Position numbers and translations under genes: made by a program
Assembly (NCBI RefSeq): GCF_016466415.2
Contig: NZ_CP066772.2
Location: forward strand, 434,001-498,000
Direction of reading: 5' to 3'
DNA: 64,000 nucleotides
Origin: Ralstonia pickettii
Lineage (GTDB): Bacteria > Pseudomonadota > Gammaproteobacteria > Burkholderiales > Burkholderiaceae
The notes under the pieces: model-generated
Told to the model about the DNA's origin: nothing
Databases searched by the model: none
Seen by the model: the letters and a program-made list of their open reading frames with translations, nothing else
Shown: piece by piece, positions 54,776-63,804 of the stretch
How the letters are laid out: each line of letters starts with the position of its first letter
Numbering within the stretch: the first letter of the stretch is position 1

Positions 54776-56044
54776 TCAGCGGGGGCGGTGCACGCGTTCC
54801 AGGCGCCGTGTGGAACGGCCGCGCAGTCGGTCCAGCAGCCGCTGCGACACGCCGGCCGGCGCATCGGTGGTGCCGAGCAGCGTACCAAGCGGGCGCAGTC
54901 GGTCGACGTGATCACACACCACCTTGATCATCGCCGTGATCGACGTCCCAAGCAGCAAGCCCCACAGGCCCCACAGCCAGCCCCACAGCAGCAGGCCGAT
55001 GTAGACCACACACGGGTCGAGCTTGGACGCCCGGCTCTGCAGCCACGTCACGAGCAGCGTGCCGACCAGCGTGGCCAGCAGCAGCGTAACGCCTGCCACG
55101 ACAAGCGCATCCGACCACGCGCCCATCTGCAGGTATGCGCCAATGCCGCTGGCCACGGCAATCACCACCGAACCGAGATACGGCACGAAATGCAGCACAG
55201 CGGTCGCCAGACCCCAGACCGCCGCGTCTTCCATGCCGAGCAGCACAAAGGCCACCGTGGTCAGTACACCCAGCATGATGTTGGTGGCAAACAGCACCAG
55301 CAGCGAATACTGAATCTGCGTGCCGATCACCGCCATCATGCGCACCGCGCGCTTCTTCTCGCTCAATGTGTTGCCCACTGCACGCACCCATTTGCGCTTG
55401 AGTGCCTGGCCCGAAGCGAGCAGGAAGTAGACGAGAAACGAGACCACGACGAGTTGCCCCGCCAGCGCGAAGAGGCTGGCGGAGCCTGTCCATAGAAACT
55501 CGCGCAGCGGCAGCACCGGCTGCGCGGCAGCTGGCTCGGCGGAAACCGGGGTCGCGGGCGAACGCTTGGCAGGTGCTGGTGCCGGCTTGCCCTGCACGCC
55601 TTCGGCGGCATGCTCGAGCGCGACGGTCACATCGCGCATCTTGTCGAACGCGCCGCCCATGTGCCCGCGCATACCGTCGACGGCTTGCGCCATGCGCTCC
55701 GCCGCAACGGGCAACCGGTCCGCCATGGCCGACACGCCGTCTTGCATTCCGAAGACCAGCATCGCACCGGCAATCCACAAGCCCAACACCACGATGCCCG
55801 CGGCTAGGGGGCGCGGGACATAGCAGCGCCGCAGCCACACCACCACCGGATTCAACGCAAACGCGAGCACCACCCCCAGCGTAACCGGCACCAGGAACGC
55901 TCGCGCCCACTGCAGAAACACCAAGGTGCCGCCAATGGCCACCAGCACCATCGCCACGCGCCAAGCCGGCTGCCGCAGCCCGTCGAGCAGGCTACCGTGC
56001 AAGGGTTCCAGCGGCGTGGTGGGTGGGGTCGGTTCGGCTGGCAT
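54776..56044 (-). CDS. AI-2E/PerM-family transporter
   Basis: About 422 residues with around eight membrane helices, in the usual arrangement (ALVFLQWARAFLVPVTLGVVLA near the N-terminus). A hydrophilic central region holds a Pro/Ala-rich insert (about 175-205). The family signatures GLATAVLHFVPYLGSVVIAV and LGTSITAMIKVVCDHVDRLR are present. Members export autoinducer-2 or exchange ions; the substrate here is unknown. A near-consensus sigma-54 promoter lies immediately upstream. Confidence 0.9.
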   Translation of the reverse strand: MPAEPTPPTTPLEPLHGSLLDGLRQPAWRVAMVLVAIGGTLVFLQWARAFLVPVTLGVVLAFALNPVVVWLRRCYVPRPLAAGIVVLGLWIAGAMLVFGMQDGVSAMADRLPVAAERMAQAVDGMRGHMGGAFDKMRDVTVALEHAAEGVQGKPAPAPAKRSPATPVSAEPAAAQPVLPLREFLWTGSASLFALAGQLVVVSFLVYFLLASGQALKRKWVRAVGNTLSEKKRAVRMMAVIGTQIQYSLLVLFATNIMLGVLTTVAFVLLGMEDAAVWGLATAVLHFVPYLGSVVIAVASGIGAYLQMGAWSDALVVAGVTLLLATLVGTLLVTWLQSRASKLDPCVVYIGLLLWGWLWGLWGLLLGTSITAMIKVVCDHVDRLRPLGTLLGTTDAPAGVSQRLLDRLRGRSTRRLERVHRPR

Positions 56045-56072
56045 GGCAGAGAATGCGGTTCTCCGTCCTCTG

Positions 56073-56088
56073 CGCAAAAGTCGTGCCC
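56073..56088 (-). promoter_or_regulatory. Candidate sigma-54 promoter of the AI-2E-family gene
   Basis: Minus strand GGGCACGACTTTTGCG: GGCACG and TTGC at exact spacing. It lies between the hybrid-kinase stop (56096) and the ATG at 56044, with a predicted leader of about 17 nt. Confidence 0.6.
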
Positions 56089-56095
56089 TGGCGGG

Positions 56096-58513
56096 CTATG
56101 ACACGGAAGCAGCAGGCATCGCCAGCATCCGCAACGTACGCACCAGATCGTACGGCGACACAGGCTTGATCAGGTGTTCCTGAAAACCGGTGGCCAGCGC
56201 CTGAGCGCGATCGTGCGGCTGCGCAAAGGCGGTCAGCGCGATGGCCACCATCGGTGTCGCGCCGGTGGGCAGGTGTTCGTGTTCCCAAGCACGAATTCTC
56301 TGCAGGATCGCGTAGCCGTCTTCATCGGGCAGCGCGATGTCGCACACCACCGCCTGCGGGAGGCCTGCTTCACCCCGTGCGCCCCAGAGGTCGAGCAGCG
56401 CCATCGTCTCGTGCCCGGAGCCCACGCTGCCGACCTCCGCACCGACCTGCGTGAGCAATGTCGCCAGCGCGTCGCGCGCATCCTGCTGGTCGTCAACCAG
56501 CAGCACGCGCAGGCCCGCCAGTGAAGGCAGTGGCCCGCTGCGTTCGGGGTCTTCAGCCAGCGGCGTGATCAGATCGGCGCCGGCATGCAGCGGCAGGTAC
56601 ACGGTAAAGGCAGCGCCATGCTGGTCGCCCTCACTGCGCGCATACACGCGCCCGCCGTGCAACTCGGTCAGGCGCTTGACCAACGCGAGCCCAAGCCCCA
56701 GTCCACCCGTGCGCCGCGTGTGCGCGCCGTCGGCCTGGCGGAATGGATCGAACAGATACGGCAAGAACGCCGGCGCAATCCCGCGGCCGTTATCGCGTAC
56801 GACAATGCGCGCCACCTCGCCCAACAGATCGGCAGACAGCCAGACATCACCGCCTTCCTGCGTGAACTTGATGGCGTTGGTCAGCAGGTTCCACACGATC
56901 TGCTCGACACGATCGGCATCGCCGTCAATTTCGTGATCGTCCAGGTCGATGGTGGTGTGCAGGGCGATGTGGCGTTCGGCGGCCAGCGCGTGCACGCTGT
57001 TGAGCGCGCGTTCCAGCGCCGTGCGCAGCACGAACGGTTCACGCGTCAACCGCAGCTTCCCGCTCATCACGCGTGTTGCGTCCAGCAGGTCTTCGATCAG
57101 GCGTACCTGCTGCTCGACGCCCGTCTTGATGCCCGCGAGCGCACGCTGCATGAGCGGCGCACCGCCGGCGATCTGGCTCTCCAATACATACGCCCAGTTC
57201 TGGATGCCATTGAGCGGCGAACGCAGCTCGTGCGACACCACCGCCAGGAACTGATCGCGCGCCCGCGCCGCGGCTTCTGCCTGCGCACGCGCGGCTTGTT
57301 CGCGCAGCAGCAGCGCATCGCGCTCGCGCTCGGCCTCGGTGCGTTCGGTCACGTCGTAAATGATGAGCAGCGCCGATTCCATCGCGCCATTCCGATCGGC
57401 TTCCGGAATCACGCGCGCGTTGTAGTGCGCAATGCGCGGACGTCCGTCGAGCACGTCCAGATGCAAGGCAAGCGTCTGTTCTGCGCCCACGGCGAACGCG
57501 TGGCGGGCGGCGTCCTCCAGCGGGCGCGTGACCTCGGTGGCGAGCGGCGATGCCGCCAGCGTCTTGCCAATCATCACGGCAGGCGTCACGCCAAAGGCTT
57601 CGGTGACCGCGCGGTTGACATACATGCAGCGCAATTCGCGATCGAGCCGCGCGATCACGTCGGGCGCGTTCTCGACCAGCGTGACGAATTCGCGCTGATG
57701 GCGAAAGCGCTCGTGCTCGGCCTCCTTGCGCTCGGTGATGTCTTCCACCACGCAAACGAGCGCCTGTACCTTGCCGTCCGGGCCATGCTGCGGCGAGTAC
57801 GCGGCGTGCACGAAGCGACGGCCAACATCGGCCCGATACTGCAACTCCATTTCAAACTCGACGCGCTGCCCCGCGAATGCGTCGTTCAGGTGCGACAGGA
57901 CACGCGCATACGCTGCTTCGCCCATCAGATCGCGCAAATGTCGGCCCAGCACGTCTTCGTGCCGAAAGCCCAAGCGCTGCGCGTAGGCGCGGTTGGCAAA
58001 GCGCACGCGGTGCTCGGGGTCGATCTGCACGAGCGGAAACGGCACGCTTTCAGTGAGCCATTGCAACTGGAATTCCGACTCGGTGAGTGCAGCCAGGGTC
58101 TGCTGGCCCTGCGTCACGTCTTCGACCACGCCCACGGCATGGGCGGACGCACCGTCGAGGCGTGGCAGGAGGTAGCCGCGTTCGCGAACGCGGTATTCGC
58201 GCGTTTGGCCGTCGTCGGTGCCGAGCCAGCGGTATTCGAGGGCAAACTCCCGCCCCCGTGCTAAACCCTCCCAAGCAGCACGCAGCGCGACATGGTCATC
58301 CGGATGCACATGGACGAGCCAGCGGTCCCGGATACCGCACAAAGAATCGGGCTGCACGCCCCACGTTTGCGCCCCGGCGCTCACGTGCAGACGCGTTCCC
58401 GTCAACGGATCGTCTACCCAGAACACATCCACCTGCTTCCTGGCGGCCGGTGCAGCACACGTCTCGCGCGCTGCGCGCACGGGTGCCGACCAGCCCGTTA
58501 CGGATTCACTCAT
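56096..58513 (-). CDS. Cytoplasmic hybrid sensor histidine kinase (PAS x3-HisKA-HATPase-REC)
   Basis: About 805 residues with no membrane helices. Three PAS domains occupy roughly residues 30-430. The HisKA phospho-acceptor is in AVVSHELRSPLNGIQNW. HATPase motifs are WNLLTNAIKF (N box), VRDNGRGIAP (G1) and GGLGLGLALVK (G2). The C-terminal receiver has VLLVDDQQDARDAL and acceptor Asp in VVCDIALPDEDG. It may phosphorylate the orphan NtrC-type activator 10 kb away, which is speculative. The start at 58513 has an AGAAGGG ribosome site; an in-frame ATG at 58537 is an alternative. Confidence 0.92.
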   Translation of the reverse strand: MSESVTGWSAPVRAARETCAAPAARKQVDVFWVDDPLTGTRLHVSAGAQTWGVQPDSLCGIRDRWLVHVHPDDHVALRAAWEGLARGREFALEYRWLGTDDGQTREYRVRERGYLLPRLDGASAHAVGVVEDVTQGQQTLAALTESEFQLQWLTESVPFPLVQIDPEHRVRFANRAYAQRLGFRHEDVLGRHLRDLMGEAAYARVLSHLNDAFAGQRVEFEMELQYRADVGRRFVHAAYSPQHGPDGKVQALVCVVEDITERKEAEHERFRHQREFVTLVENAPDVIARLDRELRCMYVNRAVTEAFGVTPAVMIGKTLAASPLATEVTRPLEDAARHAFAVGAEQTLALHLDVLDGRPRIAHYNARVIPEADRNGAMESALLIIYDVTERTEAERERDALLLREQAARAQAEAAARARDQFLAVVSHELRSPLNGIQNWAYVLESQIAGGAPLMQRALAGIKTGVEQQVRLIEDLLDATRVMSGKLRLTREPFVLRTALERALNSVHALAAERHIALHTTIDLDDHEIDGDADRVEQIVWNLLTNAIKFTQEGGDVWLSADLLGEVARIVVRDNGRGIAPAFLPYLFDPFRQADGAHTRRTGGLGLGLALVKRLTELHGGRVYARSEGDQHGAAFTVYLPLHAGADLITPLAEDPERSGPLPSLAGLRVLLVDDQQDARDALATLLTQVGAEVGSVGSGHETMALLDLWGARGEAGLPQAVVCDIALPDEDGYAILQRIRAWEHEHLPTGATPMVAIALTAFAQPHDRAQALATGFQEHLIKPVSPYDLVRTLRMLAMPAASVS

Positions 58514-58553
58514 TGCGCCCTTCTTAGCAGTTTTCATTCCCGCCCTCGCCGCC

Positions 58554-58580
58554 CAAAAAAAAACGGTGCCGCAGCACCGC
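58554..58580 (-). terminator. Rho-independent terminator of the DUF4397 gene
   Basis: Minus strand CGGTGC / GCACCG arms with a four-base loop, then a run of about ten T residues. It isolates the lipoprotein gene from the kinase gene downstream. Confidence 0.9.
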
Positions 58581-58601
58581 ATCATAGGGCGTGGAGCGAA
58601 G

Positions 58602-59384
58602 TTACTGCGAGGGCAATTCAGACGCCGTCTGCGAGGCACCGTTGGCCTGGGCCACCAACACGCGAATCGCATTCGGCGTCACCGCACCGACGCCCCCGGC
58701 CGGCAGCGTGGTGATCAGCCAGTCGGCGTTGTTGGCCAGGCTGAACGGTTGCGAGGTGAAGATGATGTTCTTCGTCCCGGCCGTCGCCACCCGCACCTGG
58801 TACGTGCCGCCATCGACGTAGATCGAATCCTGCGTGCTGGCCGGCGACGCGCCGCCGTAACCGGCACCGCTCATGGTCGGCGCAATGGCTGAAAGATCCA
58901 CGTTCGGCGCGGTCACGTAGACGTCGACGTTGGGGGCGTTGTACGAAGCGTTGAAGGCACGCACGCGCGCCTTGTCCGACAGGATCGACTTGTTGTACGG
59001 GTCGTCGATGAGGGCCAGGCTCGTGGCCGAACCGTTGGCGCCTACGAGGGCCAGCGCCGTATAGCGGTGGCCGTTGGCCGGAGTGAATCCGGTCGAGGCC
59101 AACGGGGTACTGCTGCCCGTGTTCGACACCGTGGCGGTGCTGGCCGTCGCGTCGATGCCAAAGTAGTTGCTGACGCTCTTGAACGCGACATTGGAGGTTT
59201 TCGTGGTGCCGTTCACCCCGAAATCGACGTTGCCGATGAACGGGTTGGCGTGCACCGTGCGGTACTGCGGCGCGCTGGTGCCGATGATCTGCCCGATGTC
59301 ATTGTCACCGCCACCGCATCCCGCCAATACACCTAACGAACCCAGCGCCAACACGGCGGCGATCTTTCTGATCTGTATCCTCAT
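58602..59384 (-). CDS. DUF4397-domain lipoprotein
   Basis: 260 residues. The N-terminal signal ends in the lipobox LAGC (MRIQIRKIAAVLALGSLGVL, then AGCGGG). The mature region has two repeats of a beta-rich DUF4397-type unit: YRTVHANPFIGNVDFGVNG and ARVRAFNASYNAPNVDVYVT. It is probably anchored to the outer membrane and faces the periplasm or cell surface. A GAGGTGCAAG ribosome-like site precedes the ATG at 59384. Function unknown. Confidence 0.88.
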   Translation of the reverse strand: MRIQIRKIAAVLALGSLGVLAGCGGGDNDIGQIIGTSAPQYRTVHANPFIGNVDFGVNGTTKTSNVAFKSVSNYFGIDATASTATVSNTGSSTPLASTGFTPANGHRYTALALVGANGSATSLALIDDPYNKSILSDKARVRAFNASYNAPNVDVYVTAPNVDLSAIAPTMSGAGYGGASPASTQDSIYVDGGTYQVRVATAGTKNIIFTSQPFSLANNADWLITTLPAGGVGAVTPNAIRVLVAQANGASQTASELPSQ

Positions 59385-59495
59385 CTTGCACCTCGGAAGG
59401 AGAGTCTTTTCATGAATCGGCCCGCATGCATCGCGCGCCCATGGTCGTTGTTGTCGACGTGAAGCCGAAGATAAGCGCGCACATTCGGCGCGCCT

Positions 59496-59512
59496 ATCGA
59501 ACCGGTTCCGAT
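59496..59512. promoter_or_regulatory. Palindrome upstream of the recombinase-like gene
   Basis: ATCGAACCGGTTCCGAT is a near-perfect 17-bp palindrome around AACCGGTT in the divergent region between the DUF4397 and recombinase-like genes. It could be an operator; no binder is known. Confidence 0.3.
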
Positions 59513-59679
59513 CGTTCTGTCGGATGCGTCCGACATACGAAGCGACGTTCCCGCATTGAGCATGGCGCGTGCCCGTTGGGCTTGAAGTGTTCCTCCAATC
59601 GGCCCGTGGGACCGTCCGCGAGTACGGATCGCTATACTTGCGCGATCTGTGTTTTCTGTGTGCGCCACACCCGCTTCGC

Positions 59680-60942
59680 ATGCCCGAACCGCGCCCCGCC
59701 AACGCCGCGCCTCGTCCCGACAACGCCGCTTCCCAGGCCGCTCTGCAGGTATTCGCGCAAGAACGCGAACGCGTGCAGGCGTGGCTTGCGGCGCGGGCTT
59801 CGGGCGCACGCGCGGTAGGTGCCTCCACGCTGTCGCAGTACCGTGTGGAAGCCGAGCGCGTGTGCTGGTATGCGCGTACAGTCGGTAAGCCGATTGCAAG
59901 CTGGCAGCGTGACGACGCATCGGCCTACCTGCGCTTTTTGCAAGAACCGCCTGCATGGGCGGTCAGCGCGCGCGGCACCGAACGTGACGATGCCAACTGG
60001 ACGCCGCTGCGCGGTCCGCTCTCTGCACGTTCCGCGCGGCAAAGCAGCATCATCGCCGCCAACCTCTGCGGTTGGTTGCAGCGCACGGGCTATCTGCGCG
60101 CGAACCCGTTTCTCGATGACGACGCGCTCGTTCTTACCGTGCCGGCGCCCAGCGCGCCCGCAGCCAGGCCCGTCACAGCATCGGAACCAGACCCCGCACT
60201 ATGCGCATCTGACATGGCATTGATGATCGATGCCGTACGTGCGCGTGTCGCGTTGGGCCGTGAAGCGCGCTTGCGCCAAGCGCGCGACCACTTCCTCGCC
60301 GTGCTTCTTGCGCAGGCGGGCATGCGCGTATCTGAGTTGATGTTTGCCCGCATGGGCGATGTGGCGCTGCATGCCGTGCCGGCCTCGCATGCAACAACCG
60401 GCGCACAGCTCCCGTCATCGGTCTGGCTGCTGGCGGTCGGCACGGGCCGCGCGCAGCGCTGGCTGCCATGCGATGCGTTGATGTCTGCCCTGCGTGAGTA
60501 CCGCACGGCCTTCGGCCTGTCGCCACTGCCGCTGCCGAACGAAGCCACACCGCTGCTGCTGTCGGTGCGCAAGCGCTCGCCGCGACGCGCGGACGGCACC
60601 ATCATCGACTCACCTGCCCTGCGCCGCGACTTCGGCGAGCGCAAGGGCATCGCCTCGCGTTCGCAGCTGCTGCTCATCGTCAAGGCTATGCTGGGCGAAG
60701 CCGCTGAATATGCCCGCGCCATCGGCCACGCCGACGCAGCCGTGCGCCTTGCGAATGCCTCGCTACGCAGCGTACGCGGTGCGCATTTGCGCGAGCGGCT
60801 TGCCACCGGCGAAGCCGCTGCCGACGTTGCCCATGCGCTTGGGCTTGCGGCCCTGCCGAGCGCGTCCGTGCGCGCACGCGACGCCGACCTCGCCGCCAGC
60901 ATCGTTGACGCAGCCCGCAAGCTGGCCCTACCGTCCGCCTGA
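59680..60942 (+). CDS. Tyrosine-recombinase-like protein with degenerate active site
   Basis: About 420 residues. An N-terminal SAM-like core-binding domain (STLSQYRVEAERVCWYARTV ... WLQRTGYLRANPFLDD) and a C-terminal integrase-like domain are recognisable. Arg-I is present (AQAGMRVSELMFARMGDV) and the beta-hairpin VGTGRAQRWLPC fits the lysine region. The H-x-x-R box reads SLRSVRGAH without its His, the H/W position is Leu (ALGLA), and no Tyr follows. It is therefore probably inactive as a recombinase. It sits beside the iteron origin, so a DNA-binding or replicon-maintenance role is inferred. The start is placed at the ATG at 59680; an open extension reaches 59569. Confidence 0.8.
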   Translation: MPEPRPANAAPRPDNAASQAALQVFAQERERVQAWLAARASGARAVGASTLSQYRVEAERVCWYARTVGKPIASWQRDDASAYLRFLQEPPAWAVSARGTERDDANWTPLRGPLSARSARQSSIIAANLCGWLQRTGYLRANPFLDDDALVLTVPAPSAPAARPVTASEPDPALCASDMALMIDAVRARVALGREARLRQARDHFLAVLLAQAGMRVSELMFARMGDVALHAVPASHATTGAQLPSSVWLLAVGTGRAQRWLPCDALMSALREYRTAFGLSPLPLPNEATPLLLSVRKRSPRRADGTIIDSPALRRDFGERKGIASRSQLLLIVKAMLGEAAEYARAIGHADAAVRLANASLRSVRGAHLRERLATGEAAADVAHALGLAALPSASVRARDADLAASIVDAARKLALPSA

Positions 60943-60959
60943 CTTTGCTCCACACATCG

Positions 60960-61153
60960 CGCAGAAACGGGTACGCCCCGCCTGCGGGGATGCGGTATTC
61001 GTGCATTGTCGAAATCCATTGTCGGCGCGATTTGCGCGACAGTTGTCGCTTACCTCGTCCGCAGAATCGGGTACGCTTTGTCGTTCAATCGTCGACGGCG
61101 GCACGCAGAAACGGGTACGCGAGCCTGCAACATCGCACGCAGAAACGGGTACG
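60960..61153 (+). repeat. Iteron cluster A (four copies)
   Basis: Four direct copies of CGCAGAAACGGGTACG at 60960, 61060 (variant with AATCGGG), 61104 and 61138, all in the same orientation. They are the same element as in the large origin region beyond the permease gene. They occupy the gap between the recombinase-like gene and the permease terminator. Confidence 0.92.
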
Positions 61154-61178
61154 CTCTGGTTCAAATCCCGAAAGAAAA

Positions 61179-61200
61179 ACGCGGACGTGAAAGTCCGCGT
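61179..61200. terminator. Rho-independent terminator at the permease 3' end
   Basis: ACGCGGAC / GTCCGCGT arms with a six-base loop, followed on the minus strand by GTTTTTCTTTC and on the plus strand by a shorter T-run. It ends the permease transcript and may also protect the iteron cluster from readthrough. Confidence 0.85.
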
Positions 61201-61229
61201 TTGTTTTGGATCGCTTGAAGGCCCGGTGC

Positions 61230-62534
61230 TCAGTGGCCGCCGGACAGATAGAAGAAGCGGAACAGAAACACCGCAGAGATGATCCACACGATGACCGGTA
61301 CCTCTCGCATGCGGCCCGTGAACAGCTTCAGGCCGGAGTACGTGATGAAGCCGAACGCGACTCCGTTGGCGATCGAGTAGGTGAACGGCATCATCAGTGC
61401 CGTCAGCACGGCCGGCACGGCCTCGGTGGTGTCTTCCCAGTTCAGGTCGACCAGTTCGCGCAACATCAGGCACGACACATACAGCAGCGCGGGCGCCGTC
61501 GCGTACGCCGGCACCACACCGGCCAGCGGCGAAAAGAACAGGCACAGCAGAAACAGCGCGGCCACCGTCAGCGCAGTCAGCCCCGTCCGGCCGCCGGCCT
61601 GCACACCCGAAGCGCTTTCGATATAGGCAGTGGTCGACGAGGTGCCCAGCAGCGAGCCCGCCATGATGGCCGTGCTGTCCGCCAGCAGCGCCTTGTTCAG
61701 GCGGTCCATCTTGCCCTGCTTGAGCAGGCCCGCACGGTTGGCCACGCCCATCAGCGTGCCGGTCGCGTCAAACAGTTCGACCAGGAAGAACACCAGCACC
61801 ACGTTCAGGATGCCCACCGACAGGGCACCCATGATGTCGAGCTGCAGCAGCGTGGGCGCCAGCGACGGCGGCATCGACACCACGCCGTGGAAGGTGTTGC
61901 CCGCAAAGAAGAAGCTCGCTGCCGTCACGGCCAGAATGCCAATCAGGATGGCGCCCTTCACGCGCAGGTGGTCCAGGGCGACGATCACGAAGAAGCCGAC
62001 CACCGCCAGGATGACCGAAGGCTGGTGCACATCGCCCAGCGTCACGAGCGTCGCCGGATTCCCGACGATCAGCCCGGCTCCTCGCAGCGACACGATGCCC
62101 AGGAACAATCCGATACCCGCGGTGATGGCCACGCGAATCGAATGCGGAATGCCGTTGACGATCATCTCGCGAATGCGGAACACGCTCACCAGCAGGAACA
62201 GGCAGCCGGAAATGAACACCGCGCCCAGCGCCGCCTGCCACGTAAAGCCCATGCCCTTGACCACCGCGTACGCAAAGTAGGCGTTCAAGCCCATGCCCGG
62301 CGCCATCGCGATGGGGTAGTTCGCGTATATCCCCATGATGATGGTGCCGATCGCCGCGGCAATGCAGGTGGCGACAAACACCGCGTCGTGCGGCATGCCC
62401 GCGTCGGCCAGGATGTTCGGGTTGACGAAGATGATGTACGCCATCGTGAGGAACGTTGTCAGCCCCGCAAGCACTTCCGTGCGGACGTTGGTCTGGTGTT
62501 CCTCGAGCTTGAAGGTGCGCGCAATCCAGGTCAT
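61230..62534 (-). CDS. NCS2-family purine permease (AzgA-like, adenine/guanine/hypoxanthine type)
   Basis: 434 residues with about 12 hydrophobic segments. AzgA-subfamily signatures are present: TFLTMAYIIFVNPNILADAG, PIAMAPGMGLNAYFAYAVVK, VELFDATGTLMGVANRAGLL, GTSSTTAYIESASGVQAGGR. It imports purine bases by proton symport. It is embedded between two iteron clusters at the replication origin and has no purine-metabolism neighbours. The ATG at 62534 follows an AGGAG nine bases upstream. Confidence 0.93.
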   Translation of the reverse strand: MTWIARTFKLEEHQTNVRTEVLAGLTTFLTMAYIIFVNPNILADAGMPHDAVFVATCIAAAIGTIIMGIYANYPIAMAPGMGLNAYFAYAVVKGMGFTWQAALGAVFISGCLFLLVSVFRIREMIVNGIPHSIRVAITAGIGLFLGIVSLRGAGLIVGNPATLVTLGDVHQPSVILAVVGFFVIVALDHLRVKGAILIGILAVTAASFFFAGNTFHGVVSMPPSLAPTLLQLDIMGALSVGILNVVLVFFLVELFDATGTLMGVANRAGLLKQGKMDRLNKALLADSTAIMAGSLLGTSSTTAYIESASGVQAGGRTGLTALTVAALFLLCLFFSPLAGVVPAYATAPALLYVSCLMLRELVDLNWEDTTEAVPAVLTALMMPFTYSIANGVAFGFITYSGLKLFTGRMREVPVIVWIISAVFLFRFFYLSGGH

Positions 62535-63596
62535 TCAGGTTGTCTCCTCTTGTTGTGAAGTGTCATCGCCGGCCGACGCCGTCCAGCGCTTGGCTCCCCC
62601 GATGCACGCCCACCATGGGGCGAGGCTACTCTTAGCAAGATTCCGGCACCCCACGGCGGCGCGGTCGAAATACTGTTCATGCGTATCGAATGATGAAAAC
62701 GCGACGGCCAACCAAGAGCCGGGCCGGCGCGCGGGATGCGCATGATGCCCGAAACGCGGTGCCTGTGCATCCAGCCGGCGAGATCCATCGCTTTGGCAGC
62801 GCAAGGGCGGACTTCATGGAAAAAAACGTACCCGTTTCTGCGAAATCCAGAAGCGACGGGGCATCTTGGGCGATCACCGTACCTGTTTCTGCGCTTGTTT
62901 CCGCAGAAACAGGTACGTCCCCTTGCAGAAATAGAAGCGCGTGAGAACGAGCAAAGACGTACCCGTTTCTGCGAGCCGCTGAATGACGTGCCGTACCCGT
63001 TTCTGCGGGTGCTCACTCCACAGGGCCTGAATCAATGCGAACCCGTTTCTGCGAGAGCAAGCCGGGATTGGCCGTACCTGTTTCTGCGTGGCCTTTCGCA
63101 GAAACGGGTACGGCTAATCTGCAAGCCTCGCCGCCAAGCCTTTGGCTAATAAGGCTTTTTACCCGCAGAAACAGGTACGGTGATCCGATCGCGGGGCACC
63201 AAGACATTGGCAAGCCGCATCCTCCGGTGCGGCTTTCAGCGATGAAAGTTCACAATTCCGCCGTCGAGGGGGAAGGCCTGTCGCTGTGCAGCAGCCCGCG
63301 GCTTTCGAATCGCCACGCAGAAACTGGTACGCACGGCCTGGAGGCTTACAATCCGTAAGCGTGCACTCGCTTTTGCAGCAACCTCGTAATTGCGGTGACG
63401 CAAAAATCACGGAGATGGGCTCACCCCGCAGATTTGGGTACGCAACGACGCGCCGAAATTGACCTTACTCACGCAGAAACAGGTACGTTTCGGAGATGGT
63501 CAGGCTGCGCCCACCCCAGAAATCGCCAAATCCGCCGCAGAAACGGGTACGCGCCTGCAGAAACACACTGAATCACCCCGCCCTCCCTCCGTTTTC

Positions 63597-63617
63597 TGTG
63601 GATAACACTGTGGACAA
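63597..63617 (+). promoter_or_regulatory. Pair of DnaA boxes
   Basis: TGTGGATAA (63597-63605, exact complement of the consensus TTATCCACA) and TGTGGACAA (63609-63617, one mismatch), 12 bp apart and immediately before the phased iteron array. Such boxes recruit DnaA to iteron origins. Confidence 0.8.
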
Positions 63618-63787
63618 CATGATGTTGTCCCCGCAGATTCCGGTACGCCCAATGCGCAGAAGCGGGTACGGTTTCGCGCAGAAGCGGGTACGCCAGCGCG
63701 CAGAATCTGGTTCGCAGGTACGCAGAATCTGGTTCGGTTTACGCCACTACACCTAGTGCTGGCATGGCTTTGCGGGACGCGTATACG

Positions 63788-63804
63788 GTTTACCTGTAGT
63801 AAAC
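63788..63804. promoter_or_regulatory. Inverted repeat between the iterons and the putative initiator gene
   Basis: GTTTAC-CTGTA-GTAAAC in an AT-richer segment, about 170 bp before the ATG at 63976. It could be an initiator-dimer operator or part of the duplex-unwinding region. Confidence 0.4.
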
